Assembly: GCA_016875095.1 (NCBI GenBank) | Contig: VGSG01000010.1 | Location: 18,551 to 82,550 of the forward strand | Length of the DNA: 64,000 bases | Source of the DNA: Deltaproteobacteria bacterium | Lineage (GTDB): Bacteria; Desulfobacterota; Desulfomonilia; Desulfomonilales; Desulfomonilaceae | Direction: 5' to 3' | Shown: positions 24,829 through 33,158 of the stretch, in pieces | Numbering within the stretch: position 1 is the stretch's first letter | How the letters are laid out: the number at the start of each line of letters is the position of its first letter | The notes under the pieces: model-generated | Told to the model about the DNA's origin: nothing | The model's input: only the letters and a program-made list of their open reading frames with translations | Databases searched by the model: none | Made by a program: the position numbers and the translations under genes

Positions 24829-26057
24829 TGTCCATAACGAGACGAGGCTGGATCGCTGTTGCGTGTGGAGCGCTCTTCGTGGCTGTGACGGCGGTCTCCA
24901 CGCTCGTGAGCGGCTCGTGGGCGGCGAGAGATACGGCGGCTTCCACGTACTCGGCGGAAAGCGCGGGCTGTAAAGCGCTCTACCTGGCGCTGGAGCAACT
25001 GAAGCTTCCGGTGAAGCGCTTCCGACGATCGTTCAGTGAGCTGCGGCGCCACGAGGGGGTCCTCCTGGCGATTCAGCCGCGCCGGGTGGAGTTTTCCGAG
25101 CGCGAGGCGGCGAGATTGAAGGAATGGGTTCGCGACGGAAACCGCTTGATTATCGCGGAAGGCCTGCCACCCGTTCCGCCCCCGAAAAGCCTGGACGAGG
25201 AGCTTATGAAACGGTTTCCCGCTCTGAAACTCGACAATGGAAAGACCGCGCTGGCCGGCCGCTTCGGGCTCCGCTTGAAAAGGGGCGCGTCGGAAGGCAG
25301 GCGAACCATACGACTTACCGATATGGCGGTTCCGCACGTCCGACAGATAAGCGCATCAGTCGTTGCGCGCTGGGAAGAGACACCCACCGGATGGAAGATC
25401 ATCGCGGCCGACCGGGACGGGCCTCTAATCTTATCCACGCGTTTTGGCCGCGGCCAAGTCGTGGCCATCAGCGATCCCAGTCTCCTGAGCAATAGACGCA
25501 TTAGCGAGGAACAGAACCTGAAGCTGGCCCTGGCGTTGATGCTGCAAGACCCGCGGCCCTCGGCCATTCTATTTGACGAATACCATCACGGTTACATTCA
25601 GCCGGAAACGGTCTGGCGCTACGTGGTCACGTCTTCGTTTGCCTGGATATGGGTACAAGGACTGGTCGGATTGGGGCTCTTCTTTTATTCCCGGCGGGCT
25701 CATCACGCGGGAAGGTTTCGATCCATGGCCGCGCCCACGGGGCGATCGACGCTGGAATACGTTGACTCCATGTCGGGCATCTTTCGCTCCTGTGACGCTG
25801 CCCCGGTTGCGCTGGCAGCGCTGTTGAAACGGTTTCAGAACCAGGTGTCCCATAAGACGTTCCGGGGTTCGGCGGAGGATCAATCGGCCGCGAGACTTCG
25901 GCTTCAACGGTGGGCCGTTACTGATGACCGTGACGTAGATCGGCTGATAAGGGACTGTGAACGAGTCGCCGAAGCTGGAGGGACGGCAAACGAATCCCTG
26001 GACCTTGCCCACCGTCTTGCAATAGCAAGAAGACGACTCTTGCAAGGACGTTTCTGA
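24828..26057 (+). CDS. DUF4350-domain membrane protein
   Basis: About 409 residues with an N-terminal membrane helix (WIAVACGALFVAVTAVSTLV). A GATase/Rossmann-like periplasmic domain follows, with the family pattern YSAESAGCKALYLALEQL and LLAIQPRRVEFSEREAARL. A second helix comes at about 270 (FAWIWVQGLVGLGLFFYSRR), then a cytoplasmic tail. The early RR-type segments and the ATP-independent fold match DUF4350, the standard neighbour of DUF4129, MoxR and DUF58. The start overlaps the preceding stop. Role: probably an accessory of the MoxR chaperone system at the membrane. Confidence 0.82.
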   Translation: MSITRRGWIAVACGALFVAVTAVSTLVSGSWAARDTAASTYSAESAGCKALYLALEQLKLPVKRFRRSFSELRRHEGVLLAIQPRRVEFSEREAARLKEWVRDGNRLIIAEGLPPVPPPKSLDEELMKRFPALKLDNGKTALAGRFGLRLKRGASEGRRTIRLTDMAVPHVRQISASVVARWEETPTGWKIIAADRDGPLILSTRFGRGQVVAISDPSLLSNRRISEEQNLKLALALMLQDPRPSAILFDEYHHGYIQPETVWRYVVTSSFAWIWVQGLVGLGLFFYSRRAHHAGRFRSMAAPTGRSTLEYVDSMSGIFRSCDAAPVALAALLKRFQNQVSHKTFRGSAEDQSAARLRLQRWAVTDDRDVDRLIRDCERVAEAGGTANESLDLAHRLAIARRRLLQGRF

Positions 26058-26197
26058 TTCAGCCGCGTGCAATGAAGTTACGGATATCCTTTCGTGCGAG
26101 CGTGCGAGCCTGCGCGTAGGGTGTCCGAAAATGACGTTTCGTTTAATTGAATGAAACCGGCAAGGCCGTTGAAGCGCGATCCCAAGGGAGACGATGT

Positions 26198-27157
26198 ATG
26201 GACGGAGTTGAGATCATTCAGCGGAAGACGGCTGTCCTTCGACAGGCCATAGGTCGTGTCATCCTGGGCCAGGAGGCGGTCCTGGACCAACTGCTCTGCT
26301 GTCTTCTCGCAGGAGGACATGTTCTCGTGGAAGGGGTCCCCGGGCTCGGCAAGACCCTTTTGGCTCGGACTCTGGCTCGGGTCGTGGACGCGGATTACGG
26401 CCGCATCCAGTTCACCCCGGATCTCCTCCCCAGCGACATAGTAGGAACATCCCTGTTCAATCCCAAGACCGCGGAGTTCGTCCTCCGGAGAGGACCCATA
26501 TTCAAAGAAATCCTGCTCGCGGATGAAATCAACCGCACGCCGCCCAAGTCCCAAGCTGCGCTTTTGGAAGCAATGGAAGAGGGGCAGGTCACGATCGACG
26601 GGATCCGCAATTCACTCCCGGAGCTCTTCTTTGTCATAGCGACTCAGAATCCGGTTGAATACGAGGGGACGTATCCCCTCCCGGAAACGCAGCTCGACCG
26701 ATTCATGATGAAGATTACCATCGATTATCCTTCACCCGAGGCCGAACTTGCGGTGATGAAGAGCTACGCTGACGGCGTCGAGCTCAAGGATGTGGAGTCC
26801 CAACTTCCAAGCCCGTTGATTGCGAAAGGAGAGATCCTCGATTTTCGAAAGGGACTTGTTGCGATTGTGGTTCGCAGAGAGACGCAGGAGTATATTAGGC
26901 GCATCGTATCCGAAACCAGAGATCCCATTTACGTTCAGCTCGGGGCATCCACCCGGGCCGCGGTGGCTATGCTCAAGGCCGCGCGCGCTCTCGCGGCGCT
27001 TCGCGGCATGGACTTTGTCACACCCGAGGACATCAAGGACGTGACGCTCCCCGTGCTCCGCCATCGTGTGATACTCAAACCGGAAGCTCTTATCGACGGG
27101 CTCACTCCCGATCACTACCTTGACGCCGTGCTGCGCCGCGTGCCGGTTCCCCGCTAG
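26198..27157 (+). CDS. MoxR-family AAA+ ATPase
   Basis: The ATG at 26198 is preceded by AAGGGAG and gives 319 residues. The frame extends upstream to 26147 without a good start. Motifs: VILGQEAVLDQLL, Walker A GVPGLGKT (about 46-53), Walker B LLADEINR, sensor 1 IATQNPVEYEGTYPLPE, and the C-terminal lid (VTPEDIKDVTLPVLRHRV). MoxR ATPases are chaperones that assemble or activate metal- or VWA-domain proteins, here likely the DUF58 protein encoded 56 bp downstream. The 140 bp before the start may hold a separate promoter, but none was clear. Confidence 0.94.
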   Translation: MDGVEIIQRKTAVLRQAIGRVILGQEAVLDQLLCCLLAGGHVLVEGVPGLGKTLLARTLARVVDADYGRIQFTPDLLPSDIVGTSLFNPKTAEFVLRRGPIFKEILLADEINRTPPKSQAALLEAMEEGQVTIDGIRNSLPELFFVIATQNPVEYEGTYPLPETQLDRFMMKITIDYPSPEAELAVMKSYADGVELKDVESQLPSPLIAKGEILDFRKGLVAIVVRRETQEYIRRIVSETRDPIYVQLGASTRAAVAMLKAARALAALRGMDFVTPEDIKDVTLPVLRHRVILKPEALIDGLTPDHYLDAVLRRVPVPR

Positions 27158-27213
27158 CCAGCCACGACCTCAGTCGGTGGTCCTAATCTCCTTCAAAAGA
27201 AGAAGAGCGCACG

Positions 27214-28569
27214 ATGCGGAGCGATTCTCCACCAAACCAAACGCTGAGGAGCCTGCCTTTTTACTTCTCCCGCAATTTCTTTTTGCTCTTTTCCTTGGTT
27301 TCAGCCGGGCTGGTCTGGACATCAGTCACTTATGGCGCGCCCCTGTATCTCTTGGGAATCGCAGACGCCGCGATGGCGCTTGCGGCGCTCCTGGACTTTT
27401 TCCTCGCGCCTCATCCGAGAGAGTTGGAACTCCTGCGGGTCCTGCCTCGCGCGTGCGCCGTGGATCGGCGACACGCGGTCTCCATCCAGATTCGGAACCG
27501 AACCAAGAGGCCGATCTCTCTGATCATTACGGACGATGTCCCGCAGCACGCGACCGTGGAAGGTCTTCCCGTTTCGTCAACAGTACCTGACCGAGCTTCA
27601 GCGAAAGTCGAATACGGGATTAGGTTCGGGGAGCGGGGGGACGCTCGGTTCGGCCTGCTTCATTTCTGGATTCCGGGGCGGCTTGGGCTGGTGTGGAAGC
27701 GCGGTGAAGCGGGTCCTGCGGCAACGGTGCGGGTCTATCCGTGGCTTTCCGCAATCGAGAAAAGAAAAATAGGGCTATGGCGGTCCACGGTCGCACATGC
27801 CGCGCTCCGTCAACTGAAGAAAGGAGTCGGCACGGAATTTGACGGTTTGCGAGATTACATGGCAGGAGACGATCCCAGACTGATCCATTGGCCCACCAGC
27901 GCGCGGACCGGGAAATTCATGGTGCGTGAGAACCGTGTGGAACGGAGCCAGAACATCCTGTTGGTCTTGGATGCCGGGCGAATGATGACCGCACGGGTGA
28001 AGGGCAAGACCAAGTTCGATCACGAGCTCAACGCGGCCCTCATGATCGCGTACAGCGCGCTTGAGCTGGGTGACAGGGTCGGGGTTATCGTATTTGCTCA
28101 TGACTTGGTCTGTTTCGTTGCCGAATCAGGCGGGCCGACGCAATTCGGACGCATCCTGGACGCGACGCACGGAGTGGAACCGAAGATGGAAGAGCCCCGA
28201 TTTCACGTTCCGTTCTCTCTCATCGCCGCCCGCATAAGGAGACGGAGCCTCGTCATAATCTTCACCGACTTGATTGACGAACGCGCATCGGCAGGTCTGA
28301 TACGCCATACTGTGGGGCTGCTCCCCAGGCATCTCCCGTTGGTGGCGGCCATATCGGACAGCGAGGTGGTGGAAATCGCGGACTCTGTTCCCGAGAGCGT
28401 GCAAGATCTCTACCGCCAGGGCGTTGCCGCGGAAATACTGACACGACGGGAGCAACTCCTGGCAAAGCTCTCCTCAGCCGGTGTGATGGCGCTGGATGCG
28501 CCGCCGGAGCGCTTCTCGGCGGGCGTGGTCGAACAGTATCTCCGGGTGAAGAGGAGGGCGCTTCTTTAG
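27214..28569 (+). CDS. DUF58 (VWA-like) protein
   Basis: The 451-residue protein has two N-terminal hydrophobic helices (within residues 15-70), then a beta-rich region and the DUF58 signature GDDPRLIHWPTSARTGKFMV followed by NILLVLDAG, a MIDAS-like strand of a von Willebrand A-type fold. It is the usual partner of MoxR ATPases in DUF4129-DUF4350-MoxR-DUF58 clusters. It ends 2 bp before the convergent CBS-ACT gene, leaving no room for a separate terminator. Confidence 0.92.
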   Translation: MRSDSPPNQTLRSLPFYFSRNFFLLFSLVSAGLVWTSVTYGAPLYLLGIADAAMALAALLDFFLAPHPRELELLRVLPRACAVDRRHAVSIQIRNRTKRPISLIITDDVPQHATVEGLPVSSTVPDRASAKVEYGIRFGERGDARFGLLHFWIPGRLGLVWKRGEAGPAATVRVYPWLSAIEKRKIGLWRSTVAHAALRQLKKGVGTEFDGLRDYMAGDDPRLIHWPTSARTGKFMVRENRVERSQNILLVLDAGRMMTARVKGKTKFDHELNAALMIAYSALELGDRVGVIVFAHDLVCFVAESGGPTQFGRILDATHGVEPKMEEPRFHVPFSLIAARIRRRSLVIIFTDLIDERASAGLIRHTVGLLPRHLPLVAAISDSEVVEIADSVPESVQDLYRQGVAAEILTRREQLLAKLSSAGVMALDAPPERFSAGVVEQYLRVKRRALL

Positions 28570-28571
28570 CC

Positions 28572-29255
28572 CTATTCCTGATATATCACCCGATTGTCCT
28601 CTCTGTGGTCCACCATGTAGAGCAGCTTGGCTTTCTCTTTGAGTTCCTGCTCCAAGACGGGAAGCGAATTTCGGTCTATGTGGAACGCTCGCACATAGAC
28701 GTGGCGGAATCCTTCCGGCGCGTTCTCATAGGAGCTGAGGATGCTCACAAGGCGGGCCCGGTGCTTTCGGATGATATCGGTGACCTCTTTGATGGAACCC
28801 GGGCGATCCTCCAGCAAGAAACCGAACTGCACGCCCCGTTTCCTCAGTCCCGTAAGGGCAATGAAGGCCTTGAACATATCGTTCTTCGTGATAATACCGA
28901 CGATCGCGCCGGTCTTATCCAGCACCGGCGCGCCGGAGATGTTATTGCGCAGGAGCGTTTCCGCAGCCTCTTCCATCGTGAAATCAAAAGGCACGGTGAT
29001 CGGGTTGCGGCTCATAATGGCTTCGCAGGTGAGCCGCGTGATGTGATAGAGAATTTGCCGCACATCCATAACAGCCACGTCGGAAGGCGCGGCCCTTCTC
29101 AGATCGCGATCCGTCAAGATACCCACGAGCTTGCCCTGGTCCATTACGGGCGCCATGCTAATGCGATGGTCCATCATAAGATTGATGGCGCGTTGCATGG
29201 TGTCGTTTACGTCAACCGTCACCACATTCTTGCTCATCCAATCCTTTACGAGCAT
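28572..29255 (-). CDS. CBS-CBS-ACT domain protein (AcuB-like)
   Basis: Two CBS motifs make a Bateman module: residues about 1-60 (LVKDWMSKNVVTVDVNDT, MVDQGKLVGILTDRDLRR type) and 78-140 (IMSRNPITVPFDFTMEEA, AIVGIITKNDMFKA). An ACT domain follows (about 145-220: FLLEDRPGSIKEVTDIIRKH). Such proteins sense adenine nucleotides and amino acids and may adjust acetate or acetyl-CoA metabolism, as proposed for AcuB. GGAGGTGG lies before the ATG. The gene stands alone on the minus strand, with the O-methyltransferase gene ending upstream at 29459. Confidence 0.9.
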   Translation of the reverse strand: MLVKDWMSKNVVTVDVNDTMQRAINLMMDHRISMAPVMDQGKLVGILTDRDLRRAAPSDVAVMDVRQILYHITRLTCEAIMSRNPITVPFDFTMEEAAETLLRNNISGAPVLDKTGAIVGIITKNDMFKAFIALTGLRKRGVQFGFLLEDRPGSIKEVTDIIRKHRARLVSILSSYENAPEGFRHVYVRAFHIDRNSLPVLEQELKEKAKLLYMVDHREDNRVIYQE

Positions 29256-29458
29256 AAAGCCACCTCCAGGTCAGCGGAAAAGTTTCAGAAATCGGATAAC
29301 TCACCACTCGCGTCGCCTTGGTCTGTTGTTGACACGGTCTGCTCTCACATAGCTGAAATCACGGAGGGATCGTCTTACGGGGATTTTCCCCCTCATTTCT
29401 TCAGGAAGCCTTTGGCGCCCACACCTTAGCATGGATCGCAGGCTGCCGACAGCGATCT

Positions 29459-30454
29459 TCACTTCATGCCGGAAACGATCTGGTCCATGCGCTCTCCGTC
29501 CCGAATCAAGCGCGCATCACGGAAACCGGCGCGTTGCAGATCCTCCTTGACTTCACTCAAGGTGTACGAGTCGCCGCCCGCGGTTGCGGCCAACATGTTC
29601 ACCGCGAAGATCGCGCCTTCGGGCGGCAACGTGCGACTGTCATCCATGAAGAAATCTCGCAGGAGAATGGTTCCCCCGGGTTCGAGGCATCGGTGAATCT
29701 TTTGGTATAGCCGCAGATTTTCCTCGCGGGCGTTGCTGTGAATGATCGCGGAGAGCAACGCCACGTCATGTCCCTTGGGCAGATCGTCCAGTAGGTAATC
29801 CCCCTCCACTATCTCGATACGATCCCGCACAGGGCTGCCGGCAAGAAACTCGCGGGCTATCTTGCAGACCCGCGGCAAATCAAAAAGCGTCGCGGTAAGA
29901 TGCGGGCCGGCCTTGAGGAAAGCCACAGAGTAGATTCCGGATCCGCCGCCCACATCCAGCAGACGCCGATAGGCTGAAAGGTCAAGCGAATTGGCGATCC
30001 GGTCGGCAACCATGCGGCCGACCACCTGCATCGCGCCGATAAAGGACTCCAGATCTTCTTGCGGGCGATCTTCCAGCGGTCGCACGTTGGGATTCTTTCC
30101 GGTGATGACGATTTCTCTCAAGGCAGACCAGCACCGCCAAAGATGCGTGCGATGAAGAATCATGGGCAGCACGGTTTCTTCGCCTTTATGTGAGAGCAAG
30201 CGTGCGACGGTTTCATCAACCGAATATGCATCATTAGCCGCTTTTTGGATCAGCCCCATCGACGCGAGCGCGTCGAGGAGGATTCGCAGAGCGCGAGGGT
30301 TCCAGCCCTCCGGTGCGCAGAGCTGCTCCACGGTGTATGGACCGCCACGTAACTTGGTAAAGAGGTCCAGCTCGGCCGCGGTGAGAAAAATCCGTGGCCG
30401 AGAAAAACCGGCTCCCAACTCAAGCAGCTTTTCCTTGCTCCATAGCTCTGCCAT
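29459..30454 (-). CDS. SAM-dependent O-methyltransferase (HIOMT/CrtF-like family 2)
   Basis: The N-terminal 100 residues form the helix-turn-helix dimerisation domain of family-2 O-methyltransferases (FLTAAELDLFTKL, ALRILLDALASMGLI). The Rossmann domain begins at LLDVGGGSGIYSVAFL (SAM motif I, about residue 165). It continues through LFDLPRV, VEGDYLLDDLPKGHDVALLS and the C-terminal LLRDFFMDDSRT. It is 331 residues, the usual size. The substrate is unknown; homologs methylate small aromatic or tetrapyrrole-type compounds. GGAGG lies nine bases before the ATG. Confidence 0.85.
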   Translation of the reverse strand: MAELWSKEKLLELGAGFSRPRIFLTAAELDLFTKLRGGPYTVEQLCAPEGWNPRALRILLDALASMGLIQKAANDAYSVDETVARLLSHKGEETVLPMILHRTHLWRCWSALREIVITGKNPNVRPLEDRPQEDLESFIGAMQVVGRMVADRIANSLDLSAYRRLLDVGGGSGIYSVAFLKAGPHLTATLFDLPRVCKIAREFLAGSPVRDRIEIVEGDYLLDDLPKGHDVALLSAIIHSNAREENLRLYQKIHRCLEPGGTILLRDFFMDDSRTLPPEGAIFAVNMLAATAGGDSYTLSEVKEDLQRAGFRDARLIRDGERMDQIVSGMK

Positions 30455-30623
30455 GGCTCAGCGCCTCCGAGGAATGGTCTCCGCCGCGTGTTCGATCTTA
30501 TCAGCCTTCACTATCATAGCCGGACAGAATCACGCACTGAGATTTTTCAGGAACGCGTACCCGGTTGACATCCGCCTAACTGCATCATCATACTAGGGCA
30601 ATCATGACTGAATCGAGGACGCA

Positions 30624-30779
30624 ATGAAATACTTAGTGGGAGTCCTGTTGGGCGCTCTGGTCGGCTTCGGCTTGTACCTGGCGAGTTCTCTGACAGGCTC
30701 AGGATGAATGCTCTGGTGCCATCCGGTGGTCGCAGTGGGACTCGGCTCCGCCATCGGACTGGCCCTGGCCTCAGTGTGA
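30624..30779 (+). CDS. small two-helix membrane protein (DUF6132-like) with in-frame TGA: candidate selenoprotein
   Basis: GAGGA stands four bases before the ATG. The frame encodes a hydrophobic helix of 27 residues, then TGA (30705-30707), then continues in the same frame through WCHPVV and a second hydrophobic helix (VGLGSAIGLALASV) to a final TGA at 30777. The two halves together match my memory of the short DUF6132-type membrane proteins: helix, Cys-containing loop near TGxC..NP, helix. If TGA is read as selenocysteine the protein is 51 residues with U28 and Cys32 in the loop. A hairpin follows the TGA (stem 30713-30735, loop UCCGG at 30722-30726), but the loop does not start with G as expected for bacterial SECIS. 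The alternative is a 27-residue peptide followed by a second tiny ORF starting at the adjacent ATG, or a nonsense mutation. Confidence 0.5.
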
Positions 30780-30860
30780 GGCCGTCTCCACAAGGCTTAC
30801 GCTTTCAGTGTGAGCGCTCCCGCAATTTTCTGCGAATCGCATAACGAATGGGTAGTTTCC

Positions 30861-31529
30861 ATGCCGGATATCGACATCATGTCCGCGCTTTCTCCGACGC
30901 AGCGAGCCTCCCTCGAAAAAGATGCGGTTAAGAGAACGCACCGGAAGGGAACAGTCATAAGCGGCCCCGACGACGAAAATGATCGGGTCAACTTGGTGGT
31001 GTCGGGAAGGGTCAAGATTTACAGCCTCTCCGCCTGTGGTAACGAGATCATTTTCCGATTCTGCGGGCCGAATTCCTTTTTCGGCATAGCCGGGCTTTTC
31101 GGAGCCGGGCAACGAAATGTTTTTTCTGAAGCGGTAGAAGACACTGAGGTGATGAGTATCAGTAGCGCCAGTGTCGAGCGAGTTGTCTCAGAAAACCCGG
31201 CGCTGGCCATGTCTCTCATTCGAGTCCTCTCCAGCCGCATCAGACAAGCTCACGAGGCGATCAGGGAATTTGTGTTTTGCGACGCTCGTTCGCGAGTTGC
31301 CCATCTGCTAGTCAAGCTTGCCGAGATCGAAGACGACGCCAACCCCGGAGTTCCTGTCCGACTCAAGGGCAAGATGACTCACCAGGACATTGCGGACATG
31401 ATCGGCGCGACCCGCCAAACGGTTACGGAAATCATCAATGAATTCAAGAGACAAGGATACGTCAAATCTGAAGCGCGGGCAATTGTTATTCTGGATTGCC
31501 AACGACTGAGAGATCTCATAACAGACTAA
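30861..31529 (+). CDS. Crp/Fnr-family transcriptional regulator
   Basis: Numbered from the ATG at 30861 (a GTG at 30810 is an alternative; neither has a strong ribosome site). There is an N-terminal cyclic-nucleotide-type beta-barrel (about 20-130, with NLVVSGRVKIY and FFGIAGLFG). A long dimerisation helix follows, then a C-terminal winged helix with MTHQDIADMIGATRQTVTEIIN, the Crp helix-turn-helix. There is no Fnr-type Cys cluster at the N-terminus (one Cys in SACGNEI and one in RFCGP), so an oxygen-sensing iron-sulfur cluster is not supported. It lies 81 bp downstream of the small membrane protein and may control it or the downstream genes. Confidence 0.9.
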   Translation: MPDIDIMSALSPTQRASLEKDAVKRTHRKGTVISGPDDENDRVNLVVSGRVKIYSLSACGNEIIFRFCGPNSFFGIAGLFGAGQRNVFSEAVEDTEVMSISSASVERVVSENPALAMSLIRVLSSRIRQAHEAIREFVFCDARSRVAHLLVKLAEIEDDANPGVPVRLKGKMTHQDIADMIGATRQTVTEIINEFKRQGYVKSEARAIVILDCQRLRDLITD

Positions 31530-31734
31530 CCGGGCCATTGCCGAGTCGATCCTGCCTGAATACGTTCCGCGTTTCCGAGGAAAGGCGTTTGGCCGAGAAA
31601 TGGCTCGCGCCTCCCTTACTTCGAAATAGCCGGCATCCCCCATTTGTGGCCGAAACCCCGCGGGAGGCGGCGGCAAAGGATTTTTCTGAGAGCACGCTGC
31701 CTTTCAGTACCCTCTTCCATAAAAAAAAGCCTGT

Positions 31735-31750
31735 TGTCGGCCGGCCGACA
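31735..31750. promoter_or_regulatory. perfect 16-bp palindrome upstream of the sulfotransferase gene
   Basis: TGTCGGCCGGCCGACA is fully self-complementary. It lies 62 bp before the sulfotransferase start and about 22 bp before a TATGAT hexamer (31773-31778) that could be a -10 box, placing the palindrome where a -35 box and operator would be. On the minus strand a run of eight Ts follows after a six-base gap, so a weak terminator is an alternative reading. No Crp half-site (TGTGA) is present in it. Confidence 0.35.
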
Positions 31751-31811
31751 TTCTTCCGGATTGCCGGTTCGGTATGATCTGCCGGAAACGCGCGGCAGAG
31801 AGGAGAAAGAA

Positions 31812-32954
31812 ATGGCAATAGAGATGCCGGAGCGCCCCGTATTTGTGATCGGGTACGAACGGTCCGGCACCACGCTTCTCATGGCAATGCTGGCCTGTCA
31901 TCCGCGGATAGCATTCCCTGAAGTGGGTTGGCTTTTTCCGCGCATCTACCCCTGGAGATATACGTACGGAGATCTTAGCATCGCCGCAAACTTCCGCACC
32001 CTGGCGGCTGAGATGATCTTCGGATTAAACCAGCCTATGTGGGGTATGAGGCTGAGCCCCATGAACGCAGTGGACATCATCACATCGCTAGCGCCCGAGA
32101 GGAGTTTTGCCGGAATTTACTACGCGATGCACTATCGATATGCCCAGGAGTGCGGAGGCAAGCCTCGCTGGGGGCAAAAGACTCCCAACAACCTCTTTTT
32201 CGTTCCTCAGATCCGGGAAAGTTTCCCGAACGCCCAATTTATTTTCATTGTGCGCGACGGCAGAGATGCGAGCGCAACGAGTCTCGAGTCCGCATTCGGA
32301 GCCGGTCACATCTATAGCGCGGCCCACACGTGGAATTTGGCCAACGGCTTTGTGAAGCCGTTCAGGAACGGGCTCGATTCGTCAACATGGCTCGATGTCA
32401 AATACGAAGATCTCGTCCGAAAGCCGGAACAAGTTCTCAAAACCGTATGCGACTTCTTGGGCGAAAAATATCACGCAGAAATGCTTGAATTCCACCGCAC
32501 GCCGCTGGCCCGCGCGCGTGGTAAGCAGCGCGACCATGCGCCTCTGGGGTATCCGGTGTCAGACCGATACGTAGGCATTTATAAACACTTGCTCAGTGTG
32601 AGAGATCAGCGGATTTACGCGGGAGTCGCGGGACAAACGCACAAGGAATATGGCTATGACTTGGACGTGGAACCGATAGAGATATCGGAAACCGATCGCA
32701 CGCTTTGGATCGAACTGGACGGCAGGATTAGAGCAGCACGCCTCGACGGGCCCGGGGGACACATTGTCTTTGACAGCTTTCGTGACTGGCTCGTGGATCA
32801 AAGAAAGGAGCGCAAGCAGAAAGGAACCTGGACGGATCAAGATGTCACCCACGAATTCCCCGAGGGACATCCTAATGAAGAATATATCGTCGGTTTTCGC
32901 GCGCCGAAGAAATGGAAAGAGCATTTTTGCATCAAACGGCGGTATGAGAGCTGA
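31812..32954 (+). CDS. sulfotransferase family protein
   Basis: AGGAG sits seven bases before the ATG at 31812; the longer open frame upstream is not used. The 380-residue protein shows the PAPS-binding motifs of sulfotransferases: the 5'-phosphosulfate loop IGYERSGTTLL at the N-terminus (about residues 13-23) and the 3'-phosphate motif FIVRDGRDASATS near residue 145. KTPNN precedes the second motif. The substrate could be a carbohydrate, lipid or peptide; nothing nearby names it. The SLC13-type anion transporter gene lies 204 bp downstream, which may be meaningful or coincidental. Confidence 0.85.
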   Translation: MAIEMPERPVFVIGYERSGTTLLMAMLACHPRIAFPEVGWLFPRIYPWRYTYGDLSIAANFRTLAAEMIFGLNQPMWGMRLSPMNAVDIITSLAPERSFAGIYYAMHYRYAQECGGKPRWGQKTPNNLFFVPQIRESFPNAQFIFIVRDGRDASATSLESAFGAGHIYSAAHTWNLANGFVKPFRNGLDSSTWLDVKYEDLVRKPEQVLKTVCDFLGEKYHAEMLEFHRTPLARARGKQRDHAPLGYPVSDRYVGIYKHLLSVRDQRIYAGVAGQTHKEYGYDLDVEPIEISETDRTLWIELDGRIRAARLDGPGGHIVFDSFRDWLVDQRKERKQKGTWTDQDVTHEFPEGHPNEEYIVGFRAPKKWKEHFCIKRRYES

Positions 32955-33158
32955 GCATGTTCAGGTCCGCGCTGACCGGGGCGTGCTCAGGCGACTACTT
33001 CATGTGGAAGCCTCCTATCGGCTTCCACTCTTCAGGGAGATCGCTCAACTCCTGACCGCGTGTTTCCGACGCGAAGGTGGCTCCGAGGCTCGCCGAAATA
33101 TCATGAATCATCCAATGGGGTCGTTTCTCGTAGAAGAGGATACAAAGGGAGGCCTGAC

